A DNA stretch of 64,000 nucleotides from Paracyclopina nana (GCA_019096065.1 JAGUCH010000001.1:3472001-3536000), one strand, 5' to 3'. Counted from the first letter of the stretch, positions 21,363 to 36,515 are shown. Notes: generated from the sequence alone by a model not told the origin. Program-made: numbers and translations.

Positions 21363-24300
21363 ATGAACTTGGGCCTCGGTCTCACATTGATAGTAGTGCT
21401 ACTCCTGTCGGGAGGGGCCCTGGCCTGCCCCGAGGCCTGCACCTGTGCCAACGAGGGGGCCATAGTGGACTGTTCTCGCCAAGGCCTCACCGGTATACCG
21501 GCCCATTTGCCGAGGAACACCATCACTTTGTAAGACACTTTTTCCCCATTTTCACCCTTCCGCTTGCCCGGCCAGCTCATGCATTATTTCTCCCTTTGAA
21601 ATGCTAATGCGGTGTCTGGGGGGACAACAGGACTCGTTTTATTTCCCAAGGAAAAAGGCAAGATTATGATGTTTAGCTACTAGATGAAACTTTGCAAATA
21701 GCTCGTGGAACGTGAAGGTTTGCTCTTCGCGTTCCCCTGAAGTGACCCCTTAGGTCACTTCGTTTGACAATTGATAATGAATAGAGGAGCGTTGACTGGT
21801 GTCACTCAAGTTGAGGGAGCAATTTTTGTTCAACTGTAGGAGCAGACTTATTACGTCAATACGAGCTGCTACCCCTCTCGTCCTCCTCTTAGTTGTCACC
21901 AAAATTGCGTGCATTAAACGAGCACTGACGAGATTTGGAACAAGGAGGCACAAAAAAGGCCCATTTTTCTTATTCAGTGGAGTCATAAAACACTTTGTAC
22001 CATCATCATCATCGTCGCGTCTGCATTTGGATGAAATTGTCAAACAGCTAAAGTAGGAGTGCTCATCTCGTCAGAATCATAGAGAGAGAGAGAGAGTTGA
22101 GGCAAAAAAGCGACAGTAACTTAACAATTCACAGATGGAATACTCGTAGGATCATATTCTACGAAGCTTGAACAAAAAAAGTGAAAAAGCAGACAGATCT
22201 TCATTGCATTCCAAATCTGAAGCTATTGCATGATATTTGATTGGGCTTTTTTTACCCACATCATTCATGTGAAAAATATATAGACCACCATGATCACTCT
22301 TGTTTCGAAAACTTGCTGAAGCAGCTATGATTTGCATTCAAAGTCAGCATTGCAAAGGAAGAAAATTTGTGGTCATCATCACTGCACTCAGCATTTCAAT
22401 CAGTAATTTCATGGTCATTAGCGTTCGCGAGACCTCCTAGCTTGTTATCATCGTGGGTTGTGTAGTGCTCAAACGTCCAATTGTGGCTACGGTGATTAGC
22501 ATATCGGCAAGCAAGCTGAGTCGACCAAAAGAATTTGTTAATTTCGTGGAAACTGGCGAAATTCAACAATTCCTTTTAGGGCAGCCTCACGAATTTCATT
22601 TGTTGTTGGTACAAATAAGGCTGTTGCGAATGGATTTATCCACTCTCTCGCAGTTTCGCTGCCATCATTGGATAACTTTTGCTAGCATTCATTGTTTCTC
22701 GTGTCACCACTCCTTTGTCGGTTGATTTGACGAAAAAGGTGACAATAACTCGTTTGGCAATCGGTACTGCTAACGAATTGGGTAAACACAATGGTTTGGC
22801 GGCACTGCTGGCCGGCAATTCGTGGCATTATACATCGGCGAGATTCTTTTTGTAGCGTACAATGACAAAAATCCAAAGAGCCTCAATTTACTCCCGGAGA
22901 GAACATAATTGCCGCAATTAAAATGCCGGCCCCAAAAAAGCGTCGTTGACAAGAATGGGAGTCAAATTACATATTTGTGCTGGTCCTCTAAAATCTGGTA
23001 GGATTTCAAAGTTAGCTCCCTTGGGTGGGATTCTCTTGTTTTTGCCAGGAAAAGTATTAGGCTAACATCGTTACACATTCAATATTGCGCCGCAGCTGAT
23101 GTGTTTGCGTTGCTGTAATAGTGAGTGGTGCTGGCTCAAAGATTTATCGTCCCTTGTTAATCCCTTAGAATAATATTGCAATAAAACCTTGCTACAGTAT
23201 GGCAGGGAATTCTGCTAGACATCCCACTAATACTCAAACTACCAGGGCCACTATGGATGAAAATGGACGAAATTCAAGTTGGCTGCCACCCAGTGTTAAG
23301 AATAAAAGATGGGCGGTTCTGCTCCCTTTTTCAACCGCATGTTCAGCCTTGGGTTTTTTACTCCCTGCCTATTTACAACTAACTTCAGCAGTGAAAAGAA
23401 ATCTAATCATGAATATATTGCTCCGTTTGAGATCCTGGGGAGCTGCTGAGGCAGCAGAAAAAAATAGCTTGAACTACTTACTTTTTTAACTGGCCATGAA
23501 CTGGGGGACTGTAATTTTGAGAAGCTTTTGATGCTAATCCAAACATTTACACAACTCTGGATTTCATAAAACAGCAATGACGGAACTTTCAAAAAGTCAT
23601 TGCAGAAGCAAGCGTTGGGTCAGATAATCTGCAGATTTTTACCTGTGCTAAATCAATTTTGAAGCGAGCAAGATTAATTTCATGAAAATGAGATCAGCAG
23701 CACTGTTACATACTTGCTTAGCTTGCATGCAATTTAAAAAAGGGCTAAGATGCCATTACGGAGTCTGGCGGATAACAAATGTTTGAACGCTTTAAAAGCT
23801 ATGATAAGTGGTAAAAATCTCTTTTATACTAATAATAGCTTGTAGGTAGACTGTTGAGATAAGATTTTGGGACTGCTCATTATCTTTGGTGGAACCAAGA
23901 TTGAGTACCTTTTTGCTTGAGAGCATCCTGCTGTGTTCAGAACAGGCTAACATTTATCATCAACAAGATGAAATTACACGGCTTTGATTCCCTTTATTTT
24001 TCTCTTTTTGCAGGAATTTGTCTCATAACAACATCAGCCTGATCCAAGCCCTGGACCTTAGTGACCTCAGGCATCTCAAAGCCCTGTAAGTATCGTCGTC
24101 ATTCATCAAATGCAATGCTGGTCTGCTGCCAGTCGATTATTATACCTGAGATTTGATCTGGCTCCATATCTCATGTTAAAGATGCTCGCTGCCAAAGAGT
24201 TTTCGGGCACGATTTTCACGAGAAAATCTTGGTTGCATGCATGATTGGTTTTAATTAAGACCATGACTTTCAGTTGCCCTACCCTGATTTTAATGGTACT

Positions 24301-27300
24301 CGATGATCTGGCAAATGACGCGTGACTCGACACTCAAATATTTGGCTTTCAGCAATTTTGCAGCAGAAGTCTCCTCAAATACTTGTCAATTTACCATGTA
24401 GCAGAATGCAAAAAATGTGGCTTGGAAAATTGACTTAAACGAAAGAAGAATTCGTCGTTGCTTGACTAACAAGTTTTTTCTCCTTTTTAGGGACTTATCC
24501 TTCAACCAATTGAGTGGGATTAGCGAAGGTTCTTTTGTGGAGCTGGAGAAATTGGAAGAGCTAGATTTAGCTCACAACCAAATCAGCTGCATCGACCAGA
24601 ATGCGCTGGGAAGTCTACGAAACCTTCGTTACCTGTAAGTGCTGGTATTATTATTATTATATTGGTCATTTCTCCCATTATCATTCGCAGACATCAAGCT
24701 GTCATCAATCTTGCTCTTTCTGACAGTGCACGAAACACGAAACGCCCAGAGTAACTTGTGGGTAGTTAAAAATGCCAAGCAACCTCTTTTTTCCCTTTTG
24801 AGTTGACATAATAGTAATGCAGGGGAAAAATCTCACTTAAAAAACACTCATACAAAGTTTGGCTGGAAAACTTCAAGATTTGTTGGCCGACGCCAGTGGG
24901 TTTGTTGGCTGCTGCGTTTACTGCCATAACTTCCCCAACAAAATTAAGTCACTGTAATATGGGTATAGAAGGATGGCGAAGGAAGCTCCCACAACTGGTA
25001 CTACTACTACACATATACAGTCTCGCAGACTTAGGCTAAAGCAGCAGCAGCAGCAGCTTTTATGATATTGCCGCAGTAAGCCCGCTCAACTGGAAAAGGA
25101 ATTTCCCTTATTTTCTGGGCACAAAAACAACCAGAAACTCAGTGCATCACAGAGAATCATGCACAGAATCTTTTTCGGCCTGTTTTGCATGAGATTGCCA
25201 TTTTTGGCATGCTCGTACGCAGAGATCATGATCGATGCTTATTTTTCAAGTCAACTAACAATTATTTTAGCTTGCCATTGCACAGCAGCAGAATCAATCA
25301 TTTGAAAGGCCTAGCATACTGTATATCCAGTCGCTGAAGTAATTTTGCCTACATCTGTACATTCTGAAACTTTTCCACTATGCGCATATCAAGATCATTG
25401 TAGTAGCCGACCACGACGGCGCAAACTTTGTCTATAAATCTCGTGTCTGCTATCAAACATTTTCCAATTAAAACGGTTGTTAGGAGCAAACTATTGCCCC
25501 TAAAATGTATCATTGATTTTTCGGAATTTTTCAGGTCCTTGAGCTCTAATCAGTTGTCGAGCTTGCCCCAAGGCTTGATTGAAGACCAGGACAAGTTGGC
25601 AACCTTATTACTGGATGACAATCCTTGGGTCTGCAGTTGTCGCCTCAATTGGCTCATTTTGTGGCTACAAAGTACCACAAGGGTGAGCAGGTCAACGCCG
25701 ACCTCGAAAATTCCTACTTGTATGGAGCCATTCGAGCACCAGGGACAAAGATTGACCTCAATAAGGCCGCTGCAATGCTCAGGTAACCCCAGCAAAAAAA
25801 GATGAGACTTGTGTGTCAACTCAGCAATTTCCATTCATACCAAGAAGCCTTTTCGGTCGAGCTGGCGATGTAGCTTTTTTGAGCCCTGTATTCCACAAAC
25901 GAGTACTATCATTCGCGTAAATAACCCATGCATTCAAGTTTTTTTCACCTGAAAAGCTTAGAGCGATTATGGACCCTTCTTAAGATTTTGTAAAAGGATT
26001 TTTTCCTCCTGGGCACAAAACCAGTTCGCGGCCTTTGTCGCCGCCATTCAAATAAGATATTTTTTCTTCATAGTTGTAACAGCCAAAAAGCCATTGGCCC
26101 TTCTGATAAAAAACTCGTTAACTGTCTACGGCATAAGTTCGTACTAAATTCCTGGCTAAACAGGTCAAAATGTGCCATGACCATTCTTTGCCAATTGCAC
26201 GAGAGGGAATTCGCTCGACCGAAATACCATAAAAATATTTATATGCTCGTTTTATGTTGGGGTTAAAGGTACTCTGCCAGGCTTTTAGTGTGTTGGTTTT
26301 ACATTTAGCCCCCACCTCCTTTGAGAAGTGAATTTTATGGTTCCTATTTTTTCTGTTTAAGCAGACGAGGACGAAGACGAAGAGGAGCTTGCAGAGTGTC
26401 TACCTTCAGCTTCATGGACCTGCCCTCCTCAGTGCAAATGCTCGGACGGAATAGCTGATTGCAGAAACAAAAAGCTTACCACCATCCCAGCTCATTTTCC
26501 GGCTGACACCACGGAAATGTAAGCATTCATGTAGTGCAGTAATGATATGTAACTCAAGGGAAAAAACGAGTTTGTCGTAACAGGGTCATCAACTGATTCG
26601 AGCGAAATACGCTCCGCCCAGAAATAATCACACGAAACTGTTGATTTTTGATAGCAATGACAGATAGAAGTTTTCACTCCTCTCGCCTTTTAAAATGTGC
26701 TAGTACAGCCAAAACTCAATTCGAGAGTTGTGCATATTTGAACTGCATTCCTGGACACACTTTTTAATTTGAGTAGTTTTATTAGTGGCCCACCAGCATG
26801 CCTGGGGTTAAAGCAGCCATTTATTGCCCCCAAATGACCTATAGCTACGGCAGGAGTTGTTGCTTTTTGCTGATATATCTTGGTTTGGTCCACTTTTAAG
26901 CACGCCAACAATATGAGCATTTTATCAGCGGAGTACGCGCGCATGGCAAAATCTTGCCCAAAATGTGATGAATGCAAGCTTGATGATTGTCTGTGAAGAA
27001 TTCCACCTATCATGAGAGCACGACATTTCACGCACGATTTGCCCCGAGAAGCTCGCGTACATACAACATTATTATCTACGTGGTAGCTGAAGTATGCAAG
27101 CTTTATGCATGTATTACTATATATGCAAAATCGAACGTCAATCAAAACTGATGGTCATCTCTCTGCTCTGTGTGCCCTTTGCGCAGAAATCTGTCAATGT
27201 TAAATTAAGGCTGCAGTCTCGTGGATTTTTCCTAGAGAATTTGCATCTTTGGGGTGCGACGAAATGTCACTCGAGGCCAATTTGTTATTTTAAAGGCAAA

Positions 27301-30300
27301 TCTGCGCCAGCTGCTGCGAGCTGTTTTGAAAAATGACAAGCTAGAGGGTCATACTAGCATGTTGTTGTGCTTCGCAGCCCACAAAATGCGGCCAAAAATC
27401 TCACAATGTCGAACACGAGGTTTTTGTCACTCCAATGACAAAATGGACCATTGAAAAGTTGACGGGCACCACAATACTGTTTGGACAGTTCGTTAAAAAC
27501 AATGATATTTCACTTTTTCCAGACGTTTGGAGCAAAACCACATCGAAGAGGTCCCACCCAAAGCATTCGTCGGATACAAACGCCTCAGGAGAATGTAAGC
27601 ATATGTGAATTATTTCGTATATAAGTTGTGGCTAAGATTCCGCTATTTATGCTGAAATCGTGGTCGTTTCAATTTGTGCCAAGACCTGACAGGGCAAAGA
27701 TTTGAACGATTTGCTGTTGGACACTAATCCTTCTCTATCCAGTGAAGGGCCAGTGGGGCCCTTAAAGCACATTTTTCTCAGCTTTGCCTTTGTGTCGGGG
27801 ATTTTGGAGGGGTGAAGTGTACATTTAAGCCGAGTATTGAATGCTTTAGCACACTCACAAATCTCCCCATCAACAAATAATAGCGCGTGACCCAAACATC
27901 CTGGGCTCCCTCTCTCTCTCTAGTCATAATCATAAAGGCCATTGTAGCAACGCCATTTACGAGTCTCGCCGGCTACATTTCGAGCAACTTATTTGCTCGA
28001 GCGTGCAAGCATCCAATTAGCCCGGTTAATTAAGACGTGACTTCTATATCATTCAAAATGCCTCTATCTTGGGAATTTGCCATCCAATTAGTGATTTTGG
28101 CTTTTCCGGTTATACAGCCTTTCACATAATTGATCGAAACTAGCTTTATTGGCCTAGCACTATTATTGCTACGGTGTTTTGCTAGGGCAAATATATCAGT
28201 GAGAAGTCGTTGTGCTACGTGGAGCGAAACAAGAGCCCCTTCATAATCCCCATTCCGTAGAAACGCAGATAATTTCACCTTGCTGACATTAAGCAGGAAG
28301 TCGGATCTTATCAGCACTGGAGTCAGCTATCGGCGAAATATGAGGGTCACGTTGTAACGCAAAGTTGAGATTTGATTGTCCAGCAAGTCCTTACACATCA
28401 CGGGGGGTTGGGGGGATCGTCATGAAATGTGTGCACAAGTCATTAATAAAATTGTACTATCGCTGAAACCCTATTTCTTTGCAGAGATCTGAGCAACAAT
28501 GAAATTCATACCCTGGCACCCGATGCTTTCCGTGGCCTCAAAACGCTGACATCCTTGTAAGAGCATAATTTTTTCATGATCATCGTAATCTTTTTACGAG
28601 GCCCTCACGCGACAAACGTTTCGTTTCAGGGTTCTGTACATGAACAAAATAAACAGCCTGCCCACTCAAGTATTCCATGGATTGACATCCCTACAATTGC
28701 TGCTCATGAATTCGAACAAAATTAAATGCATTCGCAAGGACACTTTCAAAGACTTGAGATCGGTGAACTTGCTGTGAGTATCTATTCTGCCGTTTTCAAA
28801 CCTATACTATATTGCGCTGAACATTTTCCAGGTCCCTCTATGACAACAAAATATATACCTTGGAAAATGGAACCTTTCGTGGACTAGACAGTTTGCAAAC
28901 GCTGTAAGTAGCAACATCACAAAGGAAAATAATGCTCCATTTTTTGCCCCCTTCTGCAGTTTGCGAGCTCTTCAATCAGTTTAGCATCAGCCATAAAAGA
29001 TGAATTGGAAGGCTAGACTTCAATTATTCCTCTTTTCCAAAATAAAGAACAGCGCTTTTGTTTGCCCACACTGCCATATATGCAATGCTAGTAGTGTCCA
29101 TATCCATATGCTGCAGCTCCCTTTTACAGAGCTTCCACACAACTTTGCGCATATTATGCAGCCTAGACTGAAAAAAATGTGCGTGTAGGAAGCAAGCGCA
29201 ATTCTGTCAACTTTCCCGTGTTCATTTTTTCCATAAAAGGAAGCATCACTGTGCATAGTACAGCATTAGCATAAAGAGTCTTCTTGTTTTGTATCCCTCA
29301 AAAAGAGGCTTTGTCCACTGCACGACCCAGATAGCGTAGAAACCACTCCAATGTTCTCACGCGCGGCTGCTGGGCTGTGAACGGTTGTTTTTCAAGCAGA
29401 TGGGGTGCTAATGAGTAAATTGCATCCATAGGCACTTGGCTCGTAATCCCTTCCACTGCGACTGCCGAATCGGCTGGGTCGCAGATTGGTTGAGTGAATT
29501 CCCAGTGGAGACCTCAGGCGCCCGTTGCGAAGGGCCCAAAAAGATGCACAAAAGGAAGCTCGGCTCGCTCAAGGAGGAGAGCCTCAAATGCTACGGTGAG
29601 TGGGGTTGAATTGCGGATAGCTGTGTGGTCTTAATGGTCGATATTGTCATTTGCAGCTGACGACCCCATTACACAAGAGGATGCTTGCCCTGAAGATTCC
29701 AATTGTCCGAGTGAGTGTTATTGTGAGGGTGGAACCGTCGACTGTTCTCACAGAGAGCTAAAAGGTGAAATCCATATAACTTTGCTGATGATCAATTTGA
29801 GTCGAATCCGGCCGATTTCCAGATATTCCCATGGACTTGCCAAAAACGACGAAAAGGCTGCTTTTGAACGACAATCTGATCACCTCAATCCCTGCTTTCG
29901 GACTGTTTAACCGGCTGCCAAATCTGCAGACAGTTGACCTAAGCCGTAATAAAATATCTGCTATCGAAGAGGGTGCCTTTGAGGGGGCAAACAGCATTAC
30001 AGAAATGTGAGTATTATGCTGCAGCATATACACACCCTCCAGCTTCTTCAATTTGGACTTTCCCCTTGCAGAATTCTGGCGGAAAACTCGGTGAAAGTGG
30101 TCAATAAGAAGATCTTCCACGGACTGGTCAACTTGCAGACGCTCTCCTTGTATTCCAACAAGATCTCGTGCGTCACCCCTGGAGCATTTGATGCCCTCGT
30201 GTCTCTGCAGAGTCTGAACCTGATTTCTAACCCTTTCAATTGCAATTGCCACATGGCATGGTTTGCGGACTGGCTGAGAACAAAGGGGTTTACCGCTGGT

Positions 30301-33300
30301 GGTCCGCGCTGTGCCTTCCCCAAGCATTTGCAAGATAGGCCCATCCATGCTTTGCCTACTCACGAATTCCGATGCTCAGGTAAAATCATTTTGAGCAAGA
30401 TGATGATGATCATCATTTTTTTGCTGCTGCCATGGCCATGTCTTGTTGGCTTAGGATGAGACAAAAAAATAAATGGGCCACCCAGCAGCAGCAGCAGCAA
30501 CATGCACAACCATATAGCATTAGGTTTGGGTAAAGCTCTCTGTGTCAGCCCAAAAGTGTGTGGCCCAGAAATCTGGTCTGAAAGGCCGATTTTTCCGCAG
30601 TTAAATGCTCTCTTCCGGGCTTTGTGGCAGTACTACGCACGTAGAACAACTGGCTTTCACCCGAGAGTTTTGGGTCGGGCTATCTGAATTAATGATTATT
30701 TTATTGTCTGAGTTGGACCCTACATACGCTACTGCTCTTCCTCCATTCCGCCAAACGGAAAAACAGCCATGTACCGTTTTATTTTTTGTGCCATAATAGC
30801 TCTCGTATCATTGAGGTGTTGTTTCTCAACCCGTGCAGTGAAAGTCATAATACAGAAATAAAGGGAGAAAAACTAGCTTTCTCTTGGCTCAAAAGTCGGG
30901 GGCTTTTTCCCAACATAATTACTACTGCGATTCTTTGTAGACCATTCCCTAGCTTTTTTGCTGCCTGTTTACTCCCAAGTAGCCATATAGTAGTAGGACG
31001 CGAACCGTGATTGATGGTAATCTTGACCCGAATTTGGGAAATGTCAGACTCAATTGGTGAAGAAGGTAGCGAAGGAAAGTAAAGCATTAATCATTTTTTG
31101 CCACTGAGACGTCCGCAACAAAGATATACGTTATATTTTCAATGTAGGTGACAACTCTGAAGGCTGCCTGGGAGACAATTATTGCCCCCCGGAGTGCACG
31201 TGCACCGGCACTGTGGTCAGGTGCAGTCATGCCAAGCTCAAAGAGATCCCCAACGGAATCCCAAGGGAGACTTCGGAATTGTATCTCGATGTCAATGAGA
31301 TCAATGCGATCGACACCAATAGACTGAAGCATCTGAAATCTTTGTCCAGGCTGTAAGTACAGTATCCTCTACTATAGTTATTTCCATTTACTGCTCGCCC
31401 TATTGTGCTCGTGATCACAATCAAAAGTCTACAAAAGTGTCCGAAGCAATTATGCGCCATATGATATTAATGTAAGATAGTGTACGTCTGTAATATCTGG
31501 CCAAGATGTCTGCCGCAGGAAAAAAGTGTCTGGGTCGTTATTAACCGCACGTGTAATATTGCAGGGATTTGAGCAACAACCACATTACCGTCTTGCCCCC
31601 ATTCGTATTTGCCAATCTGAGCCGATTGGCCACGCTGATCGTCAGCTACAACCGACTGCAATGCATCCAAGAATCTGCCTTTGCGGGGCTTAAGAATCTG
31701 CGCATTCTCAGCCTGCATGGAAACGACATCTCCATGCTGCCAGAGAAGGCTTTTGACGACAAGAGCTCCATCACCCATTTGGCGATTGGGTCCAATCCGT
31801 TCTATTGTGATTGCAATTTGAGGTGGCTCTCTGAATGGGTTAAAGCAGATTACATCGAGCCCGGAATTGCCAAATGCGCCGAAACTGTGGAGTTGAAGGA
31901 AAAACTCCTCCTCACCAGCCCATCGGATCTCTTCCAGTGCAAAGGTGTGGTGCTTAATGAAATCCCGTCGTCGTGATTTAATATCATCATCTCATTTGCA
32001 GCACCAATTGACCCCAAGATCTTGGCCAAGTGCGATTTGTGCCATAACAACCCATGCATTAATGGGGCGACTTGCAGGCCCTTGCCAAATCGTGACTATG
32101 AATGCGTCTGTGCCCCCGGATTTTACGGAAAGAATTGCGATGCGGTAATCGATGCGTGCTATGGCAACCCTTGCACCAACAATGCAAAATGTGAAGTGGT
32201 CGAGGCTGGCAGATTCTCGTGAGCACATATTATTCAATTCGTGCTACTATATAGTGAGTGGAGGAAAATGCGTTTATTTCTAGGTGCATTTGCCCACGAG
32301 GATTTGAGGGTTCGAGGTGCGAACTGAACGCAGATGATTGCGTTGGCAATCGCTGTCAAAACAATGCGACGTGCATTGATAAAATCGGATCCTACGAGTG
32401 CCAATGCGCAGGTGGATTTTCTGGCGAGTTTTGCCAGACCAAAATTCCATTTTGCTCCACCCCCGAATTCACCCCATGCCAGAACGGAGGAAAGTGCATT
32501 GATCACTTTACGCACTACACTTGCGAGTGTAAGCCCGGATTCATTGGGGAAAATTGCACAAACAACGTCAACGACTGTGTCGACAACATGTGCCAGGTAA
32601 AATAGCCTTTTCTAAGCTCACAAGACGACGAAACATGCGTATTGCTCTCCCATCAGAATGGTGGAACTTGTGTGGATGGAATCAACGAGTACACTTGCAA
32701 GTGTCCTCCGGAATACAGCGGCAAGTTTTGCGAAATTGAGCCCATGGTGGCTCACATGTACCAGCAAGCCTCGCCTTGTGCGCACCACGATTGCAAGCAT
32801 GGCATTTGCTTCCAGCCTCCAGGACGGAACGATTACATCTGCAAATGCGCGCCTGGATACTCGGGTACATTTTACCAAAGCGATATCACGCGCGACCCCT
32901 CCATACAAAAAATGTATTGCCTTTATAGGAAAACGGTGCGAGTATCTTACAAGCTTGAGCTTTCTCCAAAACACTTCCTATGTCGAGTTCGAGCCTCTGA
33001 ATGTTCGCCCCGATGCAAATGTGACCATTACTTTCGCCACGGAGCAGGAAAATGGCGTTTTGCTCTACACAGGAGACTCGCAACATCTTGCGGTGGAGCT
33101 TTTCAGAGGTCGTTTGAGGGTATCCTACGATGTGGGCAATTACCCTGTATCCACAATGTTTAGCTATGAATTGGTGGCGGACGGAAATTACCATACTGTG
33201 GAAATTCTGGCCATTAAGAAGAACTTTACGTTGAGGGTCGACAACGGACTGGCTCGCTCGATAGTGAACGAGGGCCAAAACGAGTACTTGAATGTCCGGA

Positions 33301-34105
33301 CTCCCATGTATCTTGCCGGAGTTCCAGAGCAAACCGGTCAGAAGGCATGGAAGCAATGGCACCTCCGAAACACCACATCGTTCATCGGTACCCTGACAAA
33401 ACTTTTAACATATTGCTCTATGACTAATTTAACATATTTTGCAGGCTGCATAAAGGAGGTTCTGATCAATAACAAGCTATCAGACTTCCTCCAGGCAGCT
33501 CGGGTTCGTCACAAAGTGTCGCCAGGCTGCAGCCTCTACCAGGACCAGGATGACGAGCAAACCTCGGATCCTTGTCACGAGCACAAGTGCCAAAATGGTG
33601 GTCAGTGCGTGGCCATCAAGTCCTACGGCACGTACGAGTGCAAATGCTCGCCACCCTTTGAAGGCAAATTTTGTGAACTCAAGCGTAAGTCCTTGCTCAC
33701 GTTTTCCATGTTTCTCGTTACTTCACAGTTGCTATCCTTGCAGAGCACAATACCATGCCAGGATCTCAAAGAGACAAGGCTGCCTCTCCAACAACGACGG
33801 CCTCGCCTGCTGGTGGCAAAAGTCGTGGAGGGAATAACCGTGGGAACAACCGAAGGAAAAGCAAGAAGTGCAAGAAGCAAAAGTATCGCGACTACTTCAT
33901 TGAAGAGCACGGATGTCGGTCAAAACGACCCTACAAAATGGCCAAGTGTCTGTCCGACGGCAACGATGATTGCGCCGCCACCAAAGTCAAAACCAGAAAA
34001 ATCAAGTTCGTCTGTCCTGATGGCAGCTCTCCAAGGAAAGACGTCGAGATCGTGCGAAAATGCGGACGACGCAAAAAGACTGCGCCTGCCAATAATTGGG
34101 GCTAA
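21363..34105 (+). CDS. slit: Slit axon-guidance ligand, 21 exons, 1430 aa
   Basis: Secreted ligand of Robo receptors that repels axons at the midline. Exons: 21363-21529, 24014-24085, 24491-24634, 25535-25782, 26365-26518, 27523-27594, 28485-28556, 28630-28773, 28832-28903, 29432-29595, 29657-29764, 29823-30006, 30072-30379, 31148-31352, 31565-31944, 32002-32218, 32284-32596, 32657-32864, 32929-33387, 33445-33684, 33744-34105. The sum is 4293 nt, an exact multiple of three. Domains: signal peptide (1-20), four LRR blocks each with Cys-rich caps (about 21-210, 211-436, 437-636, 637-831), six EGF repeats (832-1077), laminin G (about 1085-1250), a seventh EGF, and a C-terminal cystine knot (about 1310-1430). 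This is the complete invertebrate Slit layout, slightly shorter than the fly protein. Many LRR exons are 72 or 144 nt, one or two repeats each. Intron 1 is 2.5 kb and holds an AG microsatellite. Confidence 0.97.
22081..22094. repeat. AG dinucleotide microsatellite in slit intron 1
   Basis: Seven uninterrupted AG units. Likely polymorphic. No further function suggested. Confidence 0.7.
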
Positions 34106-36515
34106 ACTACCACCACGATGGGTCACCACCATCGCACAGTATATTGATTATAGCTTTGCCGCAACAACCACTATTTTAGAGCGAAACCAATTATTGCAAG
34201 CAAAGATATGACGCAAAGAGATGTGTGGCCCCTTCACAAATTTCCAATCTCTCTCTTTATATTATGTTTACCGACACTACTCCAACTACTTCATACACAA
34301 ACTACAACAATTTTTATTGTCAGACTGCTATTCTTTCACAATAGTGTATAAGGACGACGAGCCGCAGCCACCTCATAGAGGTGGAAAAATTATTGCTATA
34401 GTATGCTACATGGATGTATGAAAACCGAAAACTTACGCTGAACACGCCCTTTTTTATTTCAACAATGGATCATGATTCTCTGCAGAAATTTTTCATGTAA
34501 AACATGTGACGAAATCCTAAACCTAACTCTAAATGTCGCCCCCTTTCCGTATATGTTATGTGTAATTGTGCCATTAAGTAAAATAAAATACTCACACACA
34601 ACAGCGATTACACCTTTTTTAAGGAGTGTCTCGGCGCAGACCAGGATATTTTTTGCGGACCGACAACCGTGACTGTATGTTGCAGTTCTAAAAATCCTTT
34701 TGGCCATTAGGAACACACATCTAGGGTGGTTGAATACCCGAAAACCTTACTCATCAAAGTTTTGAGTGAACTTGGCAATCAAACTACAGACACGACGTGA
34801 TGAATTCCATTAGCTCTATGACAGAAGTGCATTTTTGCAGGCTTAAAATGGTCACGTGACACCGGAGATTGGTCCACACTACTCGCGAATTCTACTCTTT
34901 TGCTGCGAAGCCAAGGTTATCCTTTGCAATGCAACTGCAGTTGCATTTTTTTTGCTTGAAGCAACAACTCATCATCTACCATGAAACCGGTTCTCTTCGT
35001 ACACTTGGTCGCATAAGAGTTGAATATGCTTTAAAAAGGCATAATAAAATAGTCCAGCTTTACCACACTGATTGTTGCAGCAGCCTATGTAAGGCTTTTA
35101 GTATGTGGGTCATTGTCGATTTTATCGAAGCTCCAGTATGATTAACACACAATAGGACAATTCAAGGCTGCTCGCTATGAGCTAAAAATGGGAACTAATT
35201 GAATCAAACGGCGCTCGTAGCTTAAAAATCGAAACAATTTCATTGTGGGGCTTGCCATTCAAGTGCCTGGGATGCCATTAAAATGCATGTTCGCCGAAAG
35301 GATAAAAGAGAGAGGGCCAACCCTTGATATTTTACATGTATGCGATTACAAACCTGTATGGTGGTGGTGCACTTGCAACAAGTGCATTCGCGCTAAAAAA
35401 CGACTGCAAGCTTTGGCAACACCTTGGTGACCTTGGTTCCACGGCAAAAAATCCACTACAGAACTTCAATAAACACAGGCTCCTCGCTTGCAAATCATCA
35501 GCCCACATCAGTGAGGAGAGATATCTGAGCACTTGCCATACTCCCTTTTTAGCATGACAATGAACGGTAGCATAAAGGCAAATAAGTACCCCAAGTCTAC
35601 CTTAGCGGAAGTATGCGACAAAACATGCTCGACGGGAGTAAGATAAGAGCCGCGAGCACGCCCAGAATTTGGCTTCGTTTTTTTGCACGCCTCGTTGTGC
35701 GCGAGTAGGATAAAATTGCATCGAGTTGCATGGATGCAATCAGTTTCAGTCAACGTTGTGCTCTCAAAGTGGAAACATCTCCTCCATGAAAAGCTAAGAA
35801 AAAAGGGGACACACTTGTAACTTGAGCTTGGGTAACTTCACCACCGTTGGCATGGTTAACTACCCTAAATTGCATATACAGCAGCAATTAATGCCAATGG
35901 TGCTGCGGATACCGACGCTAAAGTTTACCATTTCAACGCCACCCTGGACGCCCATTGGAGCATTTTTTAAAGCCCTAAAAAGAGTAACTTTGAAATACAC
36001 AATAGCCTCATTCACCATGCATGTAGCATAAATAGTGAAGCAACACCATTACTACACATTTTCCCCCACCATGACACATTTCATCTCATAGAAGCCCAAC
36101 GTTATGATTAAAGCTGCATTGCAGCACTATTTGGAGCGAAGGCCTCGTTACCCTCCTGATTTACTGAAACTGACACTAGCACGACAAACTAAATATTGCC
36201 TCGCAATCACACAATTTTGGAAAGGTTACAAAAACTTTTTTTGAGCGTCTCATTTCTTTCACCTTTAACACAGCTGGTTTCTTCTCAAAACACAGATTCC
36301 AGATATTTCTTCCTCTCTATAGAGACAGAAACAAAATCAGGTCGCTTTTCAAAGCACTTCAGCATAAGTGATGTGTAGCCCCTTTTTAACAGCGCTAGCA
36401 TGCAGCATTTAATCAGGTATTGTTTTCACATTACCTGACCCAGATATCATGTTGAGAGGTGACTAAAATGTGTCATGAATTTTTGTGAACTTGCCAAAGC
36501 TGTAAAGTATATTTT
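34106..36515. other. Intergenic region downstream of slit
   Basis: About 2.4 kb. The first 500 bp are probably slit 3' UTR (an AATAAA occurs near 34584). The remainder has only short, motif-free frames. A perfect GTCACGTGAC E-box lies at 34851-34860. Confidence 0.45.
34851..34860. promoter_or_regulatory. Palindromic E-box GTCACGTGAC
   Basis: This ten-base palindrome is the preferred site of USF/MITF/TFEB-class bHLH-ZIP factors. It is 2.2 kb downstream of the ATG10 coding end and about 750 bp beyond slit, so its target is unclear. Confidence 0.3.

Noticed and set aside
32658..34211. 517-codon frame across the slit 3' exons
   Set aside because: It reads through slit introns at 32865-32928, 33388-33444 and 33685-33743. 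The spliced model gives the EGF-LamG-EGF-cystine knot order with exact frame.
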